Below, piece by piece: positions 52,609-62,037 of a stretch of DNA of 64,000 nucleotides. Every line of letters starts with the position of its first letter. The stretch's first letter is position 1. Location of the stretch: NCBI GenBank assembly GCA_947473045.1, contig CANJCO010000021.1:1-64000 (forward strand). Reading direction: 5' to 3'. The DNA is from Myxococcales bacterium. GTDB taxonomy: Bacteria; Myxococcota_A; Polyangia; Polyangiales; Polyangiaceae. Below the pieces are notes generated by a model. That model searched no databases, was not told where the DNA came from, and worked only from the letters and a program-made list of their open reading frames with translations. The position numbers and the translations under genes are program-made.

Positions 52609-53712
52609 ATGCTCGCGATTGTAAAAAAATGGGGTCCGCGCGCTGGCTACGGGGTGTTTTATCTCGTGTGTTTCGCCCTCTCGGCGTCGCTCCTGTTTCC
52701 CTATGAGATCCTCCGTCAGCGCATCGTCGCCGACTTCAACGCGCAGCAGCGCGCGACCGGCGCCCAGCAGGAGCTGTCGATCGACGAGCTGGGTTGGTAC
52801 TGGTTTACCGGCATTCGCGCCAAAGGCATTCGCCTGACGAGCGCACCGACGCCGCCGGCCAGGGAGCCCGCGGAGATCCGTATCGACGAGGCGCGCATTT
52901 CGGTGAGCGTGGCGTCGAAGCTCGTGGGCACCACGCGGGTGCTCTTCGACCTCGACGCGCTCGGCGGGCATGTCAAAGGCCAGTTCTCTGAGAGCGGAAG
53001 TGAGCGCGCGGTCGACAAGCCGGGCGGCGCCAAGGACGTTGTGCACAAAGACCGCGAGGTCGAGGTCGAGCTCGACGCCGTCGATCTCAAGCAGGTCGAC
53101 GCCCTCACGCAGGTGATCGGGCTCCCGCTCGAAGGGCGCGTCTCGGGTTCGGTTCGCCTCTTCATGCCCGAAGGCCACGCGTCGAAGGGCTCTGGCGCCG
53201 TGGATATCTCCGCGCAGGACGTGGCGATCGGCGACGGAAAGGCAAAGTTGAAGGGCGCTCTCGACTGGCCGAAGCTGACTGTCGGTGCGCTGTCGTTCGT
53301 GGCCGAGGCCAAGGACGGCGCCCTCAAGATTTCCAAGTTTGGCGCGAGTGGCAAGGATCTCGACTTGAGTGGCGATGGCAAAGTTCAGATGCGCGATCTT
53401 GCCAATGAGAGCTCGCTTGATATCAATGTCAAATTCAAGGTGAACGACAGCTATCGCGGCAAGAGTCCGATGACGACCGCCTTGTTCGGCGCGCCGGGCT
53501 CTCAAAAGGGCGGGGACGTCGAAATGGTGGTTCCGCAAATGCGGCAGGCCAAGCGGCCCGACGGCTTGTACGGCTTTCATATGCGCGGCTTGCTTGCGCG
53601 CCCCGACTTCGAGCCGCAGCCCTCCGGCGCGCTGGGATCGGCCACCGGGGCTCCCGGACTGCCGATGGGGCCAGGGGGCGGGGCGCTGCGTCCCGGAGGG
53701 TTCCAGCCGTGA
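52609..53712 (+). CDS. gspN: Type II secretion protein GspN
   Basis: A 367-residue protein of the delta-proteobacterial GspN type: an N-terminal membrane helix (VFYLVCFALSASLLFPYEI), then a beta-rich periplasmic part with repeating amphipathic strands (AVDISAQDVAIGDGKAKL, LSGDGKVQMRDLANESS) like an AsmA-type bridge. The C-terminus is Gly/Pro-rich (GAPGLPMGPGGGALRPGG). GspN is found in only some T2SS, where its role is unclear. Start ATG 52609; its stop overlaps the btpA-like GTG by four bases. Confidence 0.8.
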   Translation: MLAIVKKWGPRAGYGVFYLVCFALSASLLFPYEILRQRIVADFNAQQRATGAQQELSIDELGWYWFTGIRAKGIRLTSAPTPPAREPAEIRIDEARISVSVASKLVGTTRVLFDLDALGGHVKGQFSESGSERAVDKPGGAKDVVHKDREVEVELDAVDLKQVDALTQVIGLPLEGRVSGSVRLFMPEGHASKGSGAVDISAQDVAIGDGKAKLKGALDWPKLTVGALSFVAEAKDGALKISKFGASGKDLDLSGDGKVQMRDLANESSLDINVKFKVNDSYRGKSPMTTALFGAPGSQKGGDVEMVVPQMRQAKRPDGLYGFHMRGLLARPDFEPQPSGALGSATGAPGLPMGPGGGALRPGGFQP

Positions 53713-54473
53713 GCAAGTTGCTTATCGGCGTGATTCACCTGCCGCCGTTGCCGGGCAGTCCTCGTGCGTGGCCGCTGGCGCAGACGCTCGCGCAGGTGTC
53801 GCGCGACGCGCGCGCGCTCGCGGACGCAGGGTTCGATCGGGTGATGGTCGAGAACTTCGGCGACGCGCCTTTTTTCGCAGAGCGCGTGCCGCCTGTGACG
53901 GTCGCGGCGATGACGGCGTGCCTGCTCGCCGCGCGGGAGGCCGGCGCCGCGATTGGTGTCAACGTGCTGCGAAATGATGTTGAAAGTGCGCTGTCGATCG
54001 CGGCGTGCGTGGGCGCTGTTTGTGTCCGCGTGAACGTGCATATCGGCGCGCGTGTCACCGATCAGGGCCTCGTCCAGGGGCGCGCTGCCGAAACGCTTCG
54101 TCTGCGCCGCGCGCTGGGCGCCGACCACGTCGCGATATGGGCCGACGTCGACGTCAAACACTCGGCGCCGCTCGGGCCGAGACCCATCGAGGGAGAGGTC
54201 GCCGATGCCGTCGACCGGGGACTCGCCGACGCAGTGCTCGTGACCGGATCGGGCACGGGGCACGCTGTCGACATGGCGACCCTCGCGGCAGTCAGGCGCG
54301 CGACGGCGGCGCCGGTCTATGTCGCCAGCGGCGTTGATCACGGCTCGGTAGCGAGCATTCTCGCGGGGTGCGACGGCGCGATAGTGGGCAGCGCGCTTCG
54401 GGTCGGCGGCAAGGCGGGAGGCCCGATCGACGCTGCGCTCGCCGAATCGTTTATGCGCCGCGCCCGACCTTAA
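53709..54473 (+). CDS. BtpA/SgcQ family TIM-barrel protein
   Basis: A 254-residue protein of the BtpA family. IGVIHLPPLPGSPRA at the N-terminus, GFDRVMVENFGDAPFF and GADHVAIWADVDVKHSAPL are characteristic. The C-terminal PVYVASGVDHGSVASIL and DGAIVGSALRVGGKAGGPID resemble phosphate-binding TIM-barrel loops. BtpA was first linked to photosystem I assembly; other members are uncharacterised, possibly aldolases or nucleosidases. GTG overlaps gspN by four bases, so it is read with the T2SS operon. Its stop overlaps the convergent decarboxylase stop by four bases (TTAA). Confidence 0.85.
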   Translation: MSKLLIGVIHLPPLPGSPRAWPLAQTLAQVSRDARALADAGFDRVMVENFGDAPFFAERVPPVTVAAMTACLLAAREAGAAIGVNVLRNDVESALSIAACVGAVCVRVNVHIGARVTDQGLVQGRAAETLRLRRALGADHVAIWADVDVKHSAPLGPRPIEGEVADAVDRGLADAVLVTGSGTGHAVDMATLAAVRRATAAPVYVASGVDHGSVASILAGCDGAIVGSALRVGGKAGGPIDAALAESFMRRARP

Positions 54474-55897
54474 GCGCCGGCGCGCGCGACGGCGAGGGCG
54501 ACGTCTTCGATGAGCATCGCCACGCGATCGGCGTGCGTGCGAAACGATAGAATGCATACGCGCAAAACGAAGCGCCCGCGGGCCATCGTGCCGGTCACGA
54601 ACACGCGCTGCCTGCGGTTGATGTCTTTCATGAGCGCGCGATTGAGTTTGTCGAGCGCGCGCGCGTCCATGCCCTCGCGGCTCAGGCAAAACGCGAAGAG
54701 CGACAGCTCGGGCTCCGCGACGATTTCGACGCCGGGCAACTGTCGAATGGCCTCGCAGGCGGCTTGCGCGAGGTCGAGCTTTTCGTCGAGCGCCGCCCGA
54801 AACACGCCGGCGCCGTGCAGCTTGAGCGGGAGCCAAACCCGCAGTCCGCGAAAGTCGCGTGACAGCTCGGGACCGAGATCGCAGAAGTCGGCGAAGTCGA
54901 CATCGGGCTGCATCGGCGGCAGGTAGGTCGCGTGCATGGCATGCGCGGCGCGCAGCCGTTCGGCGTCGCGCACCACGAGGGCTCCTGTGCCATAGGGCAA
55001 AAACAGGCTCTTGTGCGGATCGAGCGTGACGGAGTCGGCGCGCTCGAGACCTCGCAGCGCGCGCTTGCCCCGCGCTGTCATCGCGAAGAAGCCCCCGTAG
55101 GCGCCGTCGACGTGAAACCAAAGGGCATTGCCGGCTGCCACGTCCGCGACGGCGTCTAAATCGTCGATCGCCCCCGTGTTCGTGGTGCCGGCGCTGGCGA
55201 CCACCAGAAACGGCCTGTTTCCCTCGTGCAGATCGCGTGCGATCGCCTCGCGCAACCCGGACGCGCTCAGACGGAAGCGCGCGTCGGTGGCGACAACGCG
55301 CACCTGATCGTCGCGAAATCCGGCGAAGCGCGCCGCCTTCAGCACGGAGTGGTGCGCCTGATCGGAGACGTAGACCACGCCGTCGTCAAAACGGTCTCCC
55401 AGTTTGGTCTGGCGAGCGGTGACGAGCGCGATGAGGTTCGACATCGAGCCTCCCGACGTCAGTACGCCGCCGGGCCTCGTGGGGCCCTGATAGCCGACGA
55501 TCTCACAGAGCCATTGCACGACATTGGCCTCGAGCTGCGCGAGCCCAGGCGCCGCAATCCATACTCCGACATATCGATTGACCGAATCGGCGATCAGATT
55601 GGCGACTGCGGCGTGGAGCAGTCCGCCGCCGGGAATGTAGGCCATGTATCCCGGAGAGGCCGTATTGAAGGTGCGCGGAATGAGCTTTGAGAACAGCAGC
55701 TTTGCGAGGGTCTCGAACGGCTCGCCAGTCTCGGGGAGCGACTCGCGCAGCGACTTCGCGAGTTTTCGGCCGCCGCCGGTGGCGTGCATCGGCTGCTTCG
55801 GGAGCGACGCAACGTGGCGCACGATCTCGCGGGTGGCCAGCGCGACCATGGCCCGAAAATCGTGCTCCGACAGCTCGAGCGGCGATGCTTGCGTCAC
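54470..55897 (-). CDS. PLP-dependent amino acid decarboxylase (group II, AADC-like)
   Basis: A 475-residue fold-type I decarboxylase. The PLP lysine is in VTLDPHKSLFLPYG and the cofactor Asp in HVDGAYGGFF; SGGSMSNLIALVTAR and VVASAGTTNTGAID are typical of the group II (aromatic amino acid/glutamate/diaminobutyrate) family. It removes the carboxylate of an L-amino acid; which one is not evident. GTG start at 55897 gives a four-base overlap with the ATP-grasp gene, so it is the last member of a three-gene unit. An upstream in-frame ATG only adds codons that read the ATP-grasp gene in another frame. Confidence 0.9.
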   Translation of the reverse strand: MTQASPLELSEHDFRAMVALATREIVRHVASLPKQPMHATGGGRKLAKSLRESLPETGEPFETLAKLLFSKLIPRTFNTASPGYMAYIPGGGLLHAAVANLIADSVNRYVGVWIAAPGLAQLEANVVQWLCEIVGYQGPTRPGGVLTSGGSMSNLIALVTARQTKLGDRFDDGVVYVSDQAHHSVLKAARFAGFRDDQVRVVATDARFRLSASGLREAIARDLHEGNRPFLVVASAGTTNTGAIDDLDAVADVAAGNALWFHVDGAYGGFFAMTARGKRALRGLERADSVTLDPHKSLFLPYGTGALVVRDAERLRAAHAMHATYLPPMQPDVDFADFCDLGPELSRDFRGLRVWLPLKLHGAGVFRAALDEKLDLAQAACEAIRQLPGVEIVAEPELSLFAFCLSREGMDARALDKLNRALMKDINRRQRVFVTGTMARGRFVLRVCILSFRTHADRVAMLIEDVALAVARAGA

Positions 55898-56823
55898 CTG
55901 GGCGGTATCGCAGACTTCGCGGGTCGCGCCAAGCCGCCGAGGCCCGCGCCGCGCGCGATGCCCATGCCGACCGCGAAGCCCATCGAATAGCGAGCGTTGA
56001 TCTCGCTGCGCGCGCGGATCTGCGGCTCGCCGCTCTTGGCGCGCCACGTGAAGGCGTCGACTCCAAACGGGCCGAAGAACCCCGCGCCGCGCAGCGCGTG
56101 TGCTGCCTGTTGCAGCTGTTCAAACACGGCTTCGCGGAGCGCCTCCGAGACCTCGCCGTCGCGGACGCGCGCGCTCGCGATCCACGCTCCGCTGCGGTCG
56201 ACCTCCTGACGTGTGAGGGCTCCGGCGTGCAGCGCCCCGTCGCGCTCGATCGCTGCGTGCTGGGCGTATTCGCAGTCGATCGGAACGTTGGGCTCAATTT
56301 GGGCGCCGCCTTCGGCGATCCACCGGGGAAGAAAGGCAATATCGGCCTCGCGCGGCGACCTTGAGACGATCCGGTGACCGCGGCCGGCCATTCCGTACGA
56401 GCGCTTGATGCGCCAGGCGTCGCCGATTTCGGGGTCGAGGGCGAGGTGTGCGCGCGCGTCCGCGAGCGTCGACACAAAGCGTGCATGATGCATGGTTTGC
56501 CCGAGCGCCGCGGCGAACGAGCGCGCGTTCACCTTGCGCAGAACGTCCAGCGGCGGGCTCGGTTCGAGCTCGGCTCCGGCGCGCGCCAGTCGCGCGAGCG
56601 CTCGTGGCGTTGGGCAGAACGCGCGGCCGATCATCCCGCGCGCGGCGCCGGCGGGAGTGTCGTCGTCGACGCGCATGTCGCGATCGGCGAGCAGCTGCGC
56701 TGCGCACACGGTCTCGAGGCCGGCGAGCGCCCGCCGCACGCCCGCAGTCGGGCAGTAGCCGGGGCCGCGGGCCAGCTCGAGATCGCCGTCGAGGTTCAGC
56801 ACCCAGGCGTATCGGGTCGCCAT
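55894..56823 (-). CDS. ATP-grasp-like ligase, unknown substrate
   Basis: A 309-residue protein. The ATP-binding motif is WRIKRSYGMAGRGHRI with its lysine, followed by CEYAQHAAIERDGALH, GPFGVDAFTW and SEINARYSMGF, where Glu, Asn and Arg match the metal-binding end of ATP-grasp enzymes. The N-terminal part (YAWVLNLDGDLELARGPGY) is a non-standard pre-grasp domain. ATP-grasp ligases join a carboxylate to an amine, thiol or amino acid. Coupled to a PLP decarboxylase (4-base overlap) and a ferritin-like protein (28-base overlap), it probably works in a small-molecule pathway (inference). Start ATG 56823. Confidence 0.72.
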   Translation of the reverse strand: MATRYAWVLNLDGDLELARGPGYCPTAGVRRALAGLETVCAAQLLADRDMRVDDDTPAGAARGMIGRAFCPTPRALARLARAGAELEPSPPLDVLRKVNARSFAAALGQTMHHARFVSTLADARAHLALDPEIGDAWRIKRSYGMAGRGHRIVSRSPREADIAFLPRWIAEGGAQIEPNVPIDCEYAQHAAIERDGALHAGALTRQEVDRSGAWIASARVRDGEVSEALREAVFEQLQQAAHALRGAGFFGPFGVDAFTWRAKSGEPQIRARSEINARYSMGFAVGMGIARGAGLGGLARPAKSAIPPR

Positions 56824-57593
56824 GCTTCGAGCTCGTTCAGAAAATGTTCCGGCTGACCGGCGCGGGCGCGCGCTTGTCGCGCGAGCTGGGCGCCTCGCAT
56901 GAGCAGCGGCGTGAGCGGCGGAGGCAACGCGCGCCGCCACGTCTCGAAATCGAGGCGTCCGGCGAACCGCTCGAACCAGCTCACACCGAAGCGAACGTGC
57001 GCGATCTCCTCGAGGCCTACGAGCTCTTGCGCCCGCGCCCCTGCCGCGTCACCGACCTCCCGAAATTTCGCAGCGTACGTCGCCGCGTGTTCGAGGTTCG
57101 CGCTCTCGAGGCCGAGTCCCATCACCGCGAGAAATGCCGCGGGCGACTGCGCGGACGGAACGCGCTCCCAGAACCAGTCGCGCACGTCGAACGCGCCGAT
57201 CGCGAAGCCGAGGCGCTCGACTTGCTCGCGGTAGATGCGCATGTGGCGGATCTCGTCGCCGGCGATGCGCACGAGCCCCTGTCGGAACGCAGTCGGCGTT
57301 TCGGGGAAGGCGAGGAGCGCCCACGCCATCAGCTCGGCGGCTTGAAGCTCGTGATGAAAAAACGTGTGCATCGCGCGCGCCCGACCTTCTTCGCCCGACA
57401 GCCCGCGTGTCTTTTTTGCTCGCGCGACGACGCGCAGCTCCGCAGGCCGGCCCGGCGCATCCACGCGGAGAGGGGTCTGGGAAGGCTCGAAATCGAGGAG
57501 GTCGGGCGGAGCGGTCAGCTTTTGCTCGAGTGAAGTGGCGCGCACGTAGTCGAGCGCCCATCGGGCAGCCGTGCCGGAAGCGGGCTCGCTCAT
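56796..57593 (-). CDS. DUF455 ferritin-like protein
   Basis: A 265-residue protein of the DUF455 (ferritin-like/MiaE-related) type. Helical carboxylate- and His-bearing motifs in HTFFHHELQAAELMAW, IAGDEIRHMRIYREQ, SANLEHAATYAAKF and GLEEIAHVRFG resemble di-iron four-helix proteins, which might bind two metal ions. The N-terminal region (LEQKLTAPPDLLDFEPSQTP) is typical of the family. Reading starts at ATG 57593, divergent from rsmE. The 28-base overlap with the ATP-grasp gene implies coupled translation. Function of DUF455 is not established. Confidence 0.82.
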   Translation of the reverse strand: MSEPASGTAARWALDYVRATSLEQKLTAPPDLLDFEPSQTPLRVDAPGRPAELRVVARAKKTRGLSGEEGRARAMHTFFHHELQAAELMAWALLAFPETPTAFRQGLVRIAGDEIRHMRIYREQVERLGFAIGAFDVRDWFWERVPSAQSPAAFLAVMGLGLESANLEHAATYAAKFREVGDAAGARAQELVGLEEIAHVRFGVSWFERFAGRLDFETWRRALPPPLTPLLMRGAQLARQARARAGQPEHFLNELEAWRPDTPGC

Positions 57594-57639
57594 CGTCGTC
57601 ACTGTAGGCGAAGCGCGCCCGTTTGCGCGAGGCGTAGCG

Positions 57640-58425
57640 ATGCGCGTGCTATTGCACCGTTCCAACATGCCCCCCGCTCCCCGCACCCTCGACCCCGAGC
57701 TTCTCGTTCCGCTTGTTCACCCCCGCACGCTCGCGGTGGGCGAGACCATCGCACTCGAAGACCAACACGTACGGCAGCTCGCAGTGCGCGAGATCAACGT
57801 CAAAGAGACGTTTACGATCGTCGACGCCGCAGGCGTGAACTTTCGCGCCAGCCTGACGTCGGCCCGCGAGGCGTCGGTCTTCGAGCGCATGCGGTCGACG
57901 ACGGAGTCTCCCGCGCGAATTACGCTTGTTTGCGCGGTGCTCGCGCGTCAGCGAATGATCACGGTCGTGCAAAAAGCCACCGAGCTCGGCTGCGTGCGCG
58001 TGGTTCCTGTGCAGTCGGTGCACAGCGTTCAGTCCGCTGATCTCGAGAAAGAAAAGCCGTGGGCGTGGCCCGGGCAGGCCCTGCGCGCGAGCCGCCAGTG
58101 TCGACGTGCGTCGGTGCCCGAAGTGCTCGGCGTGACGCCGCTGCGCGCTGCGCTCGCTGCCGACTACTGGAAGGACGCGACTGCGCGCTACATGCTCGAC
58201 GATCGCGATGGCGCCCGCGATCCGTTCGCGGCGGCGCCGTCGTCGGGCGACTACGTGCTCGCGGTCGGGCCGGAAGGCGGTTGGTCGGACGCCGAGCGCG
58301 CGCAGCTTGAAAAGGCGGGCGCCGTGTCGCTTTCGCTTGGCTCGCGCGTCTTGCGCGCGGAAACGGCCGTGTATTCGGGGCTTACGATTTTGCAGCACCG
58401 CCTCGGCGATCTTCGGCCGCGCTGA
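57640..58425 (+). CDS. rsmE: 16S rRNA m3U1498 methyltransferase RsmE
   Basis: A 261-residue SPOUT methyltransferase that methylates U1498 of 16S rRNA. An N-terminal PUA-like domain (HVRQLAVREINVKETFTIVD) precedes the knot with KATELGCVRVVPVQS, VGPEGGWSDAERAQL and SLGSRVLRAETAV, the SAM-binding signature. GAGG is placed seven bases before the ATG at 57640, which is the preferred start (MRVLLHRSN). Followed by the isocitrate-lyase-like gene after 45 bases. Confidence 0.93.
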   Translation: MRVLLHRSNMPPAPRTLDPELLVPLVHPRTLAVGETIALEDQHVRQLAVREINVKETFTIVDAAGVNFRASLTSAREASVFERMRSTTESPARITLVCAVLARQRMITVVQKATELGCVRVVPVQSVHSVQSADLEKEKPWAWPGQALRASRQCRRASVPEVLGVTPLRAALAADYWKDATARYMLDDRDGARDPFAAAPSSGDYVLAVGPEGGWSDAERAQLEKAGAVSLSLGSRVLRAETAVYSGLTILQHRLGDLRPR

Positions 58426-58470
58426 CGCGCGTTCGCGCCCGGGCGCACAACTGGACTACGATGGGCGATC

Positions 58471-60726
58471 ATGTCGACCTTCGACGAAGAGCTGCTTGCG
58501 ATGCGCGGTTGGTTCGAGAGCCCTCGTTTTGCGGGGCTCCGGCGGCTTTATTCACCGACTGAGGTCGTGCTGCAGCGCGGGGCGATAGCGACCGATTTTA
58601 CCGTCGCGCGCGACGCCGCGGTTGGTCTGTACGCGCGCCTGCGGGAGCTCTTCGCGCAGCGTGCTTCGATCACGACGTTCGGACCGTATTCACCGGGCCA
58701 GGCCATCGCCATCAAGCGCGCGGGCATCGAGGCCATCTATCTGGGCGGCTGGGCGACGAGCGCGAAGGGGTCGGCGAGTGAAGAGCCGGGGCCCGACCTC
58801 GCCAGCTATCCCCTCAGTCAGGTGCCCGACGAGGCCGCTCAGATCGTGCGCGCACTGCTCGTCGCCGACCGCAACCAGCGCCACGCCCGCGCACACATGA
58901 CCGAGGCGCAGCGCTCCGCGTCCGCCGTGGTGGATTATCGTCCGTTTATCGTCGCAGACGCCGATGCGGGGCACGGCGGCGAAGCGCACGTCCGCAATCT
59001 GGTGCGACGCTTCGTCGAAGCGGGCGTGCCTGCGGTGCACCTCGAAGACCAAAAGCCCGGCGCGAAAAAGGGCGGCCACCTCGCAGGAAAAGTGCTGGTC
59101 GCGCAGGACGAGCAGCTCAAGCGCCTGGGCGCTGCCCGCTTTCAACTCGACGTCATGCAGGTGCCGGGCATCGTCATCGCGCGAACTGACGCTGCCTCCG
59201 CGACGCTGCTCGACGGGCGGAGCGACGAGCGCGATCAGCCCTTTATTCTCGGCGCCACCAACATCAACCTGCCGAGCTTCAAGGCCGCGTCGCTCGCGCT
59301 GCTCCGCCGAATGCACCGGCGCGGCGTCGAAGCGCTCACGGGGCACACGCTCTACGCGATGAGCGAGGACGAGCTCGCGGCCGCCGACGCGTGGCTCGAT
59401 GAGCAGGGTCTTGCCCCGCGAATTGAAGCCGCGGCGTCTGCGTGCCTCGCAGGCGGCCTCGCGGGCGCCCTCGCGCCGCTCGAGGCTCTCACCGGGACGC
59501 TCATCGAAATGTGGCAGGCGGATGCCTGCGTGCGCACTTACGGCGAAGCCGTGGCCGACGTGATGCGATTCCTCGCGAGTGAAGGCGTGCTCTTTCCGAT
59601 GTCGGAGCAGGAGTGGCTCGCGTTCGCGCAGCGCGCGTCGTTTTTTACGATCAATCAAAAGGCCCGCGACATGGGCGTTCATGTCGTGTGGGACTGCGAA
59701 CACGCAAAAACGCCCGACGGCTATTATCAAGTTCGCGGCGGAATCGATTATGCGATCGCGAAGGCGCTCTCGGCCGCGCCCTATGCAGACGTGCTGTGGA
59801 TGGAGACGAAGTCTGCCGATCTCCGCGAGGCCGAGCTGTTTGCCGCGGCAATTCACGCGCAATTTCCCGACAAAATGCTCGCCTACGATCTCAGCCCTTC
59901 GTTTAGCTGGGACACCACGGGGATGAGCGATGATGAGATGCGCCGGTTTCCCAAGGCGCTGGGCGAGCTCGGATATGTCTTTAACTTCATTACCTACGGA
60001 GGCCACCAGATCGACGGCCTTGCCGGCGAGGAGTTCGCCCTCGCGCTCGTAGAAGACGGCATGCTCGCGTTGGCGCGCCTGCAGCGAAAGTTCCGGCTGC
60101 TCGAGTCTCCGTATCGCAGCCCGCAGGCGCTCGTCGGCGGTCCGCGCGCCGATGCGGCGCTGCTCGCGATCTCGGGCCGAACGGCGACCACGCGGGCGAT
60201 GGCGCAAGTCGTCAGCCAGCAGCAGGCGGCGCTGCTCAGCGAGATCCCGCCGCGTCTGCTGACCGAGTGGCTCGAGCTGTGGCGCGCGCACCACGGGATT
60301 GGCCACGAACTCAAGGCCGCCCTCAGGCCCCACAGCGCAGGCTCTGAGCTCCTCGAGCTGTGCGTGCTGGGCCCACTGGGAGACAAAGCGGCGAACGTTA
60401 TTTTCGATACGATTCAAGATCGCCGAGGCCGAAAAATTCTCTCGGTTCGTGATCAGAATACGTTCAGCGAGGCCCTGCGCCGCCGACGCCTGATGACCCT
60501 CGCGCAGCTGTTTCTCGTGCATCGCTACAAGATCGACTCGGTGCACTACCTCACGCCCAACGAGGACAACCAGCGTCAGACTGCCGGCATGAAGGCCCGG
60601 CGCCTGTTTAGCGCGGTGAACGCCGAGGTCGGCGAGCTCATCGTCGCCGACGTCGATAAAGAGCGGGTGAAGGAGCTCGTCGACGGCGATCGGTCTGCGC
60701 TCATCGCGCTGATCACCAGCGCGTGA
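58471..60726 (+). CDS. Long-form isocitrate lyase family protein lacking the catalytic cysteine
   Basis: A 751-residue protein of the long isocitrate lyase type (compare mycobacterial ICL2). [34 protein letters not shown] and [13 protein letters not shown] are typical. The active-site loop, normally KKCGHLGGKV, reads [10 protein letters not shown]: Gly201 (codon 59071-59073, GGC) replaces the catalytic Cys. Both isocitrate and 2-methylisocitrate lyases need that cysteine, so activity as such is doubtful. The C-terminal half (residues ~400-751, e.g. [34 protein letters not shown]) completes the barrel and an extra domain. Its stop overlaps the next GTG by four bases. Confidence 0.88.
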   Translation: MSTFDEELLAMRGWFESPRFAGLRRLYSPTEVVLQRGAIATDFTVARDAAVGLYARLRELFAQRASITTFGPYSPGQAIAIKRAGIEAIYLGGWATSAKGSASEEPGPDLASYPLSQVPDEAAQIVRALLVADRNQRHARAHMTEAQRSASAVVDYRPFIVADADAGHGGEAHVRNLVRRFVEAGVPAVHLEDQKPGAKKGGHLAGKVLVAQDEQLKRLGAARFQLDVMQVPGIVIARTDAASATLLDGRSDERDQPFILGATNINLPSFKAASLALLRRMHRRGVEALTGHTLYAMSEDELAAADAWLDEQGLAPRIEAAASACLAGGLAGALAPLEALTGTLIEMWQADACVRTYGEAVADVMRFLASEGVLFPMSEQEWLAFAQRASFFTINQKARDMGVHVVWDCEHAKTPDGYYQVRGGIDYAIAKALSAAPYADVLWMETKSADLREAELFAAAIHAQFPDKMLAYDLSPSFSWDTTGMSDDEMRRFPKALGELGYVFNFITYGGHQIDGLAGEEFALALVEDGMLALARLQRKFRLLESPYRSPQALVGGPRADAALLAISGRTATTRAMAQVVSQQQAALLSEIPPRLLTEWLELWRAHHGIGHELKAALRPHSAGSELLELCVLGPLGDKAANVIFDTIQDRRGRKILSVRDQNTFSEALRRRRLMTLAQLFLVHRYKIDSVHYLTPNEDNQRQTAGMKARRLFSAVNAEVGELIVADVDKERVKELVDGDRSALIALITSA

Positions 60727-61730
60727 TCCCGCTGGTTCCGGGCGCCCGGCTGCCTGCTGTCGTCTGCGAGACGCTTCGCGGAAGCTACCCCACGCCGACG
60801 GGTCGCTACGACGTGGCGGGCGCCTGTCTGTGGGTCAAGCGCGACGACCTGACGCATCCGCTCTACGGCGGAAACAAGGTTCGCAAACTCGAAATTTTGC
60901 TCGCCGACGCGCAGCGTGCGGGCGCGCGGCGCATCGTGACGATCGGCGCCGCGGGCAGCCATCACGTGCTCGCCACCGCGCTCTTCGGCGGCAGGGCCGG
61001 CTTCTGCGTCGAGGCCATGATGCTGCCTCAGCGCCGATCGGCGCACGTCGAGGAGTCGCTTCGCGCCTCGCTTGCCGCGGGGCTCGTTGCGCACCCTGCG
61101 CGCACCTACCTCGGCGCCGCACTGGGAGGTCTCTTGCGCGTGCGCGGGGCCTACCCGATCCCCATGGGAGGTTCCACAGTGGCCGGATCGATGGGATATG
61201 TCGCAGCCGCGCGCGAGCTCGAGTCGCAAGTCGATCGCGGTGAGGTGCCGGAGCCCGAGCTTATCGTCGTCACCGTGGGATCGGGCGGCACCGCGGCGGG
61301 ACTCGCGGCGGGCCTCGCGACGACGCGGCTCAAGTCGCGCGTGCTGGGGGTCGTGGTCGCCACGCCCGCGTTTGCCGTGCGCGCGCTCACCTACGCGCTC
61401 GCGAGAGGCTGCGCCAGAAGGGCAGGGCTCGCGCGCGCATCGGAGGCTACGGACCGACTCGACTTGACCACGCGCTATCTGGGCGACGGCTACGGCGAGC
61501 CGACAGCCGCCGGCGACCGGGCGACCGCGCTCGCGCGAGACGTCGGGCTCACGCTTGACGACACCTACACAGCCAAATCGTTCGCGGCGGCGCTCGATGT
61601 GGCCGCAAACAGGCCCGCAGGCGCGGTGCTCTACTGGCATACGCTCTCATCTGCGCCGGCCGCTCCGCTGCTCGGCCCGGGCGCCGCATCGCCCGGCGTG
61701 CCTTCGGGGCTGCTGCGCCTGCTTAAGTGA
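60723..61730 (+). CDS. PLP-dependent D-cysteine desulfhydrase / ACC deaminase-like enzyme
   Basis: A 335-residue fold-type II PLP enzyme. The PLP lysine is in [10 protein letters not shown], followed by [11 protein letters not shown] and the phosphate-binding [31 protein letters not shown] is in the usual place. The ACC deaminase/D-cysteine desulfhydrase group cleaves small D-amino acids or 1-aminocyclopropane-1-carboxylate to ketoacid and ammonia. GTG start overlaps the isocitrate-lyase-like stop by four bases, so the two are coupled, which may hint at a shared catabolic role. Exact substrate is unknown. Confidence 0.87.
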   Translation: MIPLVPGARLPAVVCETLRGSYPTPTGRYDVAGACLWVKRDDLTHPLYGGNKVRKLEILLADAQRAGARRIVTIGAAGSHHVLATALFGGRAGFCVEAMMLPQRRSAHVEESLRASLAAGLVAHPARTYLGAALGGLLRVRGAYPIPMGGSTVAGSMGYVAAARELESQVDRGEVPEPELIVVTVGSGGTAAGLAAGLATTRLKSRVLGVVVATPAFAVRALTYALARGCARRAGLARASEATDRLDLTTRYLGDGYGEPTAAGDRATALARDVGLTLDDTYTAKSFAAALDVAANRPAGAVLYWHTLSSAPAAPLLGPGAASPGVPSGLLRLLK

Positions 61731-61758
61731 GCTGCTGCGCGGACGTAACGGTCATGAG

Positions 61759-62037
61759 ATGGCATTCTTCGAGCTCTCGACCTTGAACTATCTCTTCGAC
61801 GTGCTGGCGTCGGTCGACGCTCGCGAACCTGCGCGCGAGGCGACTCCCGCCTCCGAGCGGCCGACGATTCGCGCCCTCGCGGTCGACGACGTCGATAACT
61901 GGGATATGCAGCCCGAAGAGTTCGATGTTCGCGTGCCGCAGCAGCGCCGCGAGCTCGCGCTCGAGGCCTTGCTCGACGACATGTTGCAGGGCCCTTTCGA
62001 CGTCGCAGGCGGGGCACCGACCGATCGACCGCGCTGA
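61759..62037 (+). CDS. Small hypothetical protein
   Basis: A possible 92-residue protein starting MAFFELSTLNYLFDVLASV at ATG 61759, ending GAPTDRPR. It is acidic, with no signal peptide, cysteine or membrane helix, and resembles no family I know. The segment WDMQPEEFDVRVPQQRREL is composed like real protein rather than a shadow, and no stronger frame covers these bases. Its ATG is 28 bases after the PLP-enzyme stop. Confidence 0.45.
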   Translation: MAFFELSTLNYLFDVLASVDAREPAREATPASERPTIRALAVDDVDNWDMQPEEFDVRVPQQRRELALEALLDDMLQGPFDVAGGAPTDRPR

